Assembly (NCBI GenBank): GCA_018970865.1 | Contig: JAGWVN010000011.1 | Span: 1-57,121, forward strand | From: Betaproteobacteria bacterium | Lineage (GTDB): Bacteria; Pseudomonadota; Gammaproteobacteria; Burkholderiales; Burkholderiaceae_E | Length of the DNA: 57,121 nucleotides | Direction: 5' to 3' | Part shown: positions 52,537-57,121 of the stretch, in pieces | Layout: every line of letters starts with the position of its first letter | Numbering within the stretch: position 1 is the first letter of the stretch | Made by a program: the position numbers and the translations under genes | Notes under the pieces: generated by a model | Told to the model about the DNA's origin: nothing | The model's input: the letters and a program-made list of their open reading frames with translations, nothing else | Databases searched by the model: none

Positions 52537-53943
52537 ATGCTGCGCATCCACAACACGCTCACCCGTCGCAAGGAGGACTTCGTCCCCGCCGAGCCCGGCC
52601 AGGTGCGCATGTATGTCTGCGGCATGACCGTCTACGACTACTGCCATGTGGGTCATGCCCGCATGCTGGTGGCCTTCGATGTGGTGCAGCGCTGGCTGCG
52701 CGCCAGCGGGTACCGGGTCACCTATGTGCGCAACATCACCGACATCGACGACAAGATCATCCGTCGCGCGGTCGAGAACAACGAGCCCATCTCGGCGGTC
52801 ACCGAGCGCTTCATCGCGGCCATGCACGAGGACACCGACGCCCTCGGCGTGCAGCGGCCCGAGCACGAGCCGCGGGCCACGCAGTATGTGCCGCAGATGC
52901 TCGGCATCATCGACCTGCTCGAGCGCAACGGTTATGCGTATCGCGCGGCCGATGGCGATGTGAACTTCTCGGTCCGCCGCTTCGCGGGCTATGGCCGGCT
53001 CTCGGGCAAGTCGCTCGACGACCTTCGCGCCGGCGAGCGGGTCTCGGTCGATGACGCCAAGCACGATCCGCTCGACTTCGTGCTCTGGAAGTCGGCCCGC
53101 CCCGAGGAGCCCGAGGATGTGAAGTGGGCCTCGGCCTACGGCTCAGGCCGGCCCGGCTGGCACATCGAGTGCTCGGCCATGTCCACCGCGCTGCTCGGCA
53201 AGACCATCGACATCCACGGCGGCGGCGCCGATCTGCAGTTCCCGCACCATGAGAACGAGATCGCGCAGAGCGAGGGCGCGCACGGCGGCCAGTTCGTTCG
53301 CTACTGGATCCACAACGGCTTCGTGCGGGTCGACGACGAGAAGATGTCCAAGTCGCTGGGCAACTTCTTCACCATCCGCGATGTGCTGCAGCGCTTCGAT
53401 CCCGAGGTGGTGAGGCTGTTCATCGTGCGGGCCCACTACCGCAGCCCGATCAACTATTCCAATGCCCATCTCGAGGACGCGCGGGCTTCGCTGCTGCGGC
53501 TGTACAACGCGCTGTCCGATGAATCCGCCGGGCCGGCCGAGGCCGCGCTGATCGACTGGTCGCTGCCCTGGGCCGCGCGCTTTCGCGAGGCCATGGACGA
53601 CGACTTCAACACGCCCGAGGCCATGGCGGCGCTGTTCGACCTCGCGGCCGAACTCAACCGCACCCGCAGCCCCGCGCTGGAGGTGCAGCTGCGGGCGCTG
53701 GCCGGGGTGCTCGGCCTGCTGCAGCGGCCTCTGGCCGAGGTGCGTCGCGGTGGACTGCAGGGCCGTGCCGCGGCCGCGCAGGCCGGGCTTGATGACGCAG
53801 CCATCCAGGCGCGCATCGATGAACGCACCCGGGCCAAGAAAGCCCGCGACTTTGCCACTGCTGATCGCATCCGCGCCGAACTCCTGCAGCAGGGCGTGGT
53901 GCTGGAAGACAGCGCGGCCGGAACCAGCTGGCGCCGTGCCTGA
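52537..53943 (+). CDS. cysS: Cysteinyl-tRNA synthetase
   Basis: CysS (468 residues) is a class I synthetase. I start at ATG 52537 ([15 protein letters not shown]). The zinc-binding and HIGH region is '[20 protein letters not shown]'. Further landmarks are '[12 protein letters not shown]', '[10 protein letters not shown]', '[20 protein letters not shown]' and the KMSKS loop '[17 protein letters not shown]'. The C-terminus carries the DALR-type helix bundle. The stop overlaps the GTG of the glycosylase gene. cysE is 2.3 kb away, so charging and cysteine precursor synthesis are close but in separate units. Confidence 0.97.
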   Translation: MLRIHNTLTRRKEDFVPAEPGQVRMYVCGMTVYDYCHVGHARMLVAFDVVQRWLRASGYRVTYVRNITDIDDKIIRRAVENNEPISAVTERFIAAMHEDTDALGVQRPEHEPRATQYVPQMLGIIDLLERNGYAYRAADGDVNFSVRRFAGYGRLSGKSLDDLRAGERVSVDDAKHDPLDFVLWKSARPEEPEDVKWASAYGSGRPGWHIECSAMSTALLGKTIDIHGGGADLQFPHHENEIAQSEGAHGGQFVRYWIHNGFVRVDDEKMSKSLGNFFTIRDVLQRFDPEVVRLFIVRAHYRSPINYSNAHLEDARASLLRLYNALSDESAGPAEAALIDWSLPWAARFREAMDDDFNTPEAMAALFDLAAELNRTRSPALEVQLRALAGVLGLLQRPLAEVRRGGLQGRAAAAQAGLDDAAIQARIDERTRAKKARDFATADRIRAELLQQGVVLEDSAAGTSWRRA

Positions 53944-54670
53944 ACCCGGCGCAGCCGGCGAGCGCGCCGAGCCGTCAGCCGTCCCTTTCTGGGATCAGGC
54001 CCGGCGCTCCCTGCTGCGGCGAGATCCGGTGCTCGCCGGCATCATCCGGGCCTGCGGGTCGGCGCGCCTCCAGCCGCGTGGCGACCCCTTCCTCACGCTT
54101 GCGCGGTCGGTGGTCGGCCAGCAGATCTCGGTGGCCGCGGCCCAGACCATCTGGAATCGCTTCGAGGCCGCCTGCGGCGAGGTGCATCCCGAGCGGGTGG
54201 GGCGCCTTCGCGCCAGCACCCTCGCGCGCTGTGGCCTGTCGGGGCGCAAGGTGGAATACCTTCGCGACCTCGCCGGGCGCTTTCGGCGCGGCGAGATCGA
54301 CCCGTCGCGCTGGGAGTCGATGGACGATGAATCGGTCATCGCCGAGCTCACCGAGGTGCGCGGGATCGGCCGCTGGACAGCCGAGATGTTTCTGATCTTT
54401 AATCTGCAGCGGCCCGATATCCTGCCGCTTGGCGACATCGGGCTGCTGAGGGCGGTGGCGCTGCACTACCCGCTGGCAGATGCGGGTCCAGAGGGTGGCG
54501 CGGCGGGCGCCCCAGGCATGCAGGCGGCCGAGCAGGCCGGCAGCGCGGCCAGCCGGCACCGGCTCAACCGGGTTCGGGCCCAGGCACTGGCCGAGCGCTG
54601 GCGGCCGTGGCGCTCGGTGGCCACCTGGTATCTGTGGCGCAGCCTCGATCCGGTCCCGGTCGAATACTAG
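53936..54670 (+). CDS. DNA-3-methyladenine glycosylase, AlkA-like (HhH-GPD)
   Basis: A 244-residue base-excision repair glycosylase. I start at GTG 53936, which overlaps the end of cysS by eight bases. '[20 protein letters not shown]' is the conserved N-terminal block. The helix-hairpin-helix is '[20 protein letters not shown]' and the catalytic Asp is in '[20 protein letters not shown]'. The C-terminal '[20 protein letters not shown]' is family-typical. Between these (about residues 181-208) is an Ala/Gly-rich insert. It acts on alkylated purines by family. accA follows 13 bases later. Confidence 0.93.
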   Translation: MPEPGAAGERAEPSAVPFWDQARRSLLRRDPVLAGIIRACGSARLQPRGDPFLTLARSVVGQQISVAAAQTIWNRFEAACGEVHPERVGRLRASTLARCGLSGRKVEYLRDLAGRFRRGEIDPSRWESMDDESVIAELTEVRGIGRWTAEMFLIFNLQRPDILPLGDIGLLRAVALHYPLADAGPEGGAAGAPGMQAAEQAGSAASRHRLNRVRAQALAERWRPWRSVATWYLWRSLDPVPVEY

Positions 54671-54683
54671 GAGTCGTTCATCC

Positions 54684-55655
54684 ATGAAGACCACTTTCCT
54701 CGACTTCGAGCAACCGATCGCTGACCTCGAGCAGAAGATCGACTCGCTGCGCTTCGTGCGCGATGACTCCGCGGTCGACATCGCCGAGGAGATCGACCGG
54801 CTGCAGAAGAAGAGTCAGGGTCTGGTCAAGGAGACCTACAGCAAGCTCACGCCCTGGCAGGTGGCCCAGGTGGCGCGCCATCCGCAACGGCCCTACACGC
54901 TCGACTACATCGCCGCGCTCTTCACCGACTGGCATGAGCTGCACGGCGACCGGCACTTCGCCGACGATCCGGCCATCGTGGGGGGCATGGCCCGCTTCAA
55001 CGGCCAGCCGGTCATGGTGATCGGCCATCAGAAGGGTCGCGACACCAAGGAGCGCGGCTATCGCAACTTCGGCATGCCGCGGCCCGAGGGCTATCGCAAG
55101 GCGCTGCGCCTGATGAAGCTCGCCGAGAAATTCGGCATGCCGGTCTTCACCTTCGTGGACACGCCCGGCGCCTTCCCCGGCATCGGCGCCGAGGAGCGCG
55201 GCCAGTCCGAGGCGATCGGCCGCAACCTCATCGAGATGGCGGCGCTGCGGGTGCCGATCATCACCACCGTCATCGGCGAGGGCGGCTCGGGCGGCGCGCT
55301 CGCCATCGCGGTGGGCGACTGCGTGCTCATGCTGCAGTACTCGGTCTATTCCGTGATCTCGCCCGAGGGCGGTGCGGCCATCCTCTGGAAGAGCGCGGCC
55401 AAGGCGCCCGAGGCCGCCGAGATCCTCGGCATCACCGCGCACCGTCTCAAGGCCCTTGGCCTGATCGACCGCATCATCAACGAGCCGGTGGGTGGCGCGC
55501 ATCGCGATCCCGCCCAGATGGCACAGATGTTGCGCCGCGCCCTGGCCGACGCGCTGCGCCAGTTCCAGGATGTCAAGCCTGCCGAGCTGCTGCGCCAGCG
55601 TCGCGCCCGGGTGCTTGCCTATGGCAAGTTCAAGGAGATCAGCGACGAGCGCTGA
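54684..55655 (+). CDS. accA: Acetyl-CoA carboxylase carboxyltransferase subunit alpha
   Basis: AccA (323 residues) pairs with AccD to carboxylate acetyl-CoA to malonyl-CoA for fatty acid synthesis. It starts '[20 protein letters not shown]' at ATG 54684. The crotonase-fold core has '[20 protein letters not shown]', '[20 protein letters not shown]' and '[20 protein letters not shown]'. The oxyanion-hole glycines are in '[17 protein letters not shown]'. Length is normal. The cysS-alkA-accA-tilS order is shared by many Burkholderiales. Confidence 0.98.
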   Translation: MKTTFLDFEQPIADLEQKIDSLRFVRDDSAVDIAEEIDRLQKKSQGLVKETYSKLTPWQVAQVARHPQRPYTLDYIAALFTDWHELHGDRHFADDPAIVGGMARFNGQPVMVIGHQKGRDTKERGYRNFGMPRPEGYRKALRLMKLAEKFGMPVFTFVDTPGAFPGIGAEERGQSEAIGRNLIEMAALRVPIITTVIGEGGSGGALAIAVGDCVLMLQYSVYSVISPEGGAAILWKSAAKAPEAAEILGITAHRLKALGLIDRIINEPVGGAHRDPAQMAQMLRRALADALRQFQDVKPAELLRQRRARVLAYGKFKEISDER

Positions 55656-55686
55656 TGCCGCGCCGCGCGGCGAGGGCCATTGCCCG

Positions 55687-57121
55687 GTGCGAGCCGCGCT
55701 CGCGCAGAGCCTGAGTGCTGTCCCTGAGCCGGACGCTGTTTCCCCGTCGGGTGCGTCGGTCCCCGCGCGCTGGCTGCTGGCCTTCAGCGGCGGCCTCGAC
55801 TCCACGGTGCTCCTGCATGCGCTCGCCGCAGTCACAGGGCCCGATGCGATGCTGGCGGTTCATGTGCGTCATGGCCTCCAGGCGGCGGGCGAGGCCTGGC
55901 CGCGGCATTGCGTGGCGCAGGCCGCGCGGCTGGGCGTGCGCTGCGCGGTGGTGTCGCTGCCGCCGGCGCAGGCGCACGGGCTGGGGCTAGAGGCCTGGGC
56001 GCGACGCGAACGCTACCGCGCGCTGGTCGCGCAGGCGGCGCAGTCGGGCGCGCAGGCCGTACTCACCGCCCACCACGCCGATGACCAGGCCGAGACCGTG
56101 CTGCTGCGGCTTGCCCGCGGCGCCGGCGTGCGCGGCCTGGCGGGCATGCCGGCGCGGCGGCCGCTGTCTGATGAGCCCGGTGCACCGCTGCTGCTGCGCC
56201 CGCTGCTCGGGCTCACCCGGGCGCAACTGACCGACTATGCGCAGCGCCACGGCCTGCAGTGGGTGGAAGACCCGAGCAATGCCAACCTTCACCATGCCCG
56301 CAATCGGGTCCGACTCGAGGTCATGCCCGCGTTGTCGCAGGCCGTGCCCGGCGCGCCGGCCAACCTGCTGCGGGCGGCCGGGCATCTTGCCGAGGCGCGG
56401 CAGGTGCTCGACGAGATCGCCGCCTCTGATCTGGCGGCGGCCCGCGCCGCGCTCGTTTCCGCCGAAGTGCCGGTTGCCCTGCGCCGACTGCTGGACGCGA
56501 GCGTCGGGGGCGGCTTGCACCGCGAGCCCTGGCGCGCGCTCTCGCCGGCCCGGCAACGCCTGGCGCTGCGTGGCTGGCTCGAGGCCATCGGCCAGGCACC
56601 GCCCCCGCTGTCGGTGCTGAGCGAGGCGCAGCGTCAACTCATCCAGGCGCATGCCACCAGCGGCCAGGTGGCGCTCGCCGAGGTCACCTTGCGCCGCTTG
56701 CGGGACTGGTTGTGGGCCGAGCCGCGGACGAGCCTGCCGCAGCCTTTGCCCTGGCCGATGCAGGCGGTCTGGCAGGGGGAGGCGTTCATCGCGCTGCCCG
56801 ATGGCCGCCTGCGGGTGAGCCCTTCCCGGAGCGCAGCGGCAATCCCCGCCGAGGCCCTGCATGGGCAGGCTATCCAGGTGCAGGCGGTGGCTGCATCTGC
56901 CCGGCTGCGCCTGCGGCCCGGTGGCATGTCACGCAGCCTCAAGCACTGGCATCAGGCGATGGGCGTGCCGGTCTGGCTGCGTGCGGCGCTGCCCGGGGTG
57001 TTCCTGAACGGGCGGCTTCTGTCGGTGGCCGGTCTCGGTGATCACCATCCCCGCGCCGCTGCGTCGGCCGTGCCAGTCGGCCACGAGACACCCACGCCGG
57101 GCGCCGTCAATGAGCTTGCGG
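55687..57121 (+). CDS. tilS: tRNA(Ile)-lysidine synthase TilS (cut by window edge)
   Basis: TilS converts C34 of the tRNA-Ile2 CAU anticodon to lysidine. The open frame runs to the end of the window without a stop, so 478 codons are present. I start at GTG 55687 (VRAALAQSLSAVPEP), 31 bases after accA, because no ATG precedes the core. The PP-loop is 'WLLAFSGGLDSTVLLHAL', followed by 'LEAWARRERYRAL', 'TAHHADDQAETVLLRLARGA' and 'WVEDPSNANLHHARNRVRLE'. The C-terminal domain begins after residue 300. A TilS target could be the CAU tRNA at 35256-35332. Confidence 0.94.
   Translation, partial: MRAALAQSLSAVPEPDAVSPSGASVPARWLLAFSGGLDSTVLLHALAAVTGPDAMLAVHVRHGLQAAGEAWPRHCVAQAARLGVRCAVVSLPPAQAHGLGLEAWARRERYRALVAQAAQSGAQAVLTAHHADDQAETVLLRLARGAGVRGLAGMPARRPLSDEPGAPLLLRPLLGLTRAQLTDYAQRHGLQWVEDPSNANLHHARNRVRLEVMPALSQAVPGAPANLLRAAGHLAEARQVLDEIAASDLAAARAALVSAEVPVALRRLLDASVGGGLHREPWRALSPARQRLALRGWLEAIGQAPPPLSVLSEAQRQLIQAHATSGQVALAEVTLRRLRDWLWAEPRTSLPQPLPWPMQAVWQGEAFIALPDGRLRVSPSRSAAAIPAEALHGQAIQVQAVAASARLRLRPGGMSRSLKHWHQAMGVPVWLRAALPGVFLNGRLLSVAGLGDHHPRAAASAVPVGHETPTPGAVNELA

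Overview
The window is GC-rich, almost fully coding chromosomal DNA. Its gene order is the usual one for Betaproteobacteria, most likely Burkholderiales: dusB-fis-purH-ruvC, the amgK/murU versus lptD-surA-rsmA divergence, miaB-phoH-ybeY-corC-lnt-glyQS-gmhB-plsC, cysS-alkA-accA-tilS, a Bug-type binding protein with a TctDE-like two-component pair, and a RoxA/YcfD-type cupin. I see no phage, insertion sequence, plasmid or CRISPR signature. The genus cannot be fixed from the sequence alone.

Layout. (1) 1-12583, all on the minus strand and tightly packed: amgK-murU (peptidoglycan sugar recycling), then dusB-fis-purH-ruvC, an acyl-CoA ligase, ruvA-ruvB, a rhomboid protease, and ybgC-tolQ-tolR-tolA-tolB (envelope integrity; tolB runs off the left edge). 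Many neighbours share ATGA stop/start overlaps. (2) 12624-17466, plus strand: lptD-surA-rsmA-gloA (outer-membrane biogenesis, 16S rRNA methylation, methylglyoxal detoxification). (3) 28101-17543, minus strand: miaB-phoH-ybeY-corC-lnt-glyQ-glyS-gmhB-plsC and a YgjP-like metallopeptidase. (4) 28193-35195, the most accessory part: an IclR regulator, a thiolase-like/DUF35 pair, a small secreted repeat protein, a methyltransferase, an orphan ABC-type binding protein and a second acyl-CoA ligase. (5) 35211-40424: a complete tRNA(CAU) transcription unit, a TctDE-like two-component system, pyrF, a transglutaminase-like protein and a Bug-type binding protein. (6) 40412-47216: the RoxA-like cupin, an FKBP-type isomerase, mutS, a VOC protein, a glutathione transferase, a small unknown gene and suhB. 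(7) 47303-57121: trmJ, a PrpF-family protein, cysE, lpxH, a periplasmic cyclophilin, a TPR lipoprotein, cysS, an AlkA-like glycosylase, accA and tilS (cut by the right edge).

Most genes serve core functions: envelope assembly (Tol, LptD, SurA, Lnt, LpxH, PlsC, GmhB, AmgK/MurU), DNA repair (RuvABC, MutS, AlkA) and RNA or translation (DusB, MiaB, RsmA, YbeY, TrmJ, TilS, GlyQS, CysS). I do not see a clearly new multi-gene system. The points most worth following are: a thiolase-like/DUF35 pair that lacks the thiolase cysteines and has no ATG, GTG or TTG at its expected start; a trmJ gene with the same start problem; a PrpF-family protein with its catalytic cysteine motif replaced; a secreted protein built of three copies of a new-looking motif of about 30 residues; two minisatellite-like repeats; and an FKBP gene whose first and last codons interlock with both neighbours through CATG and CTAG.
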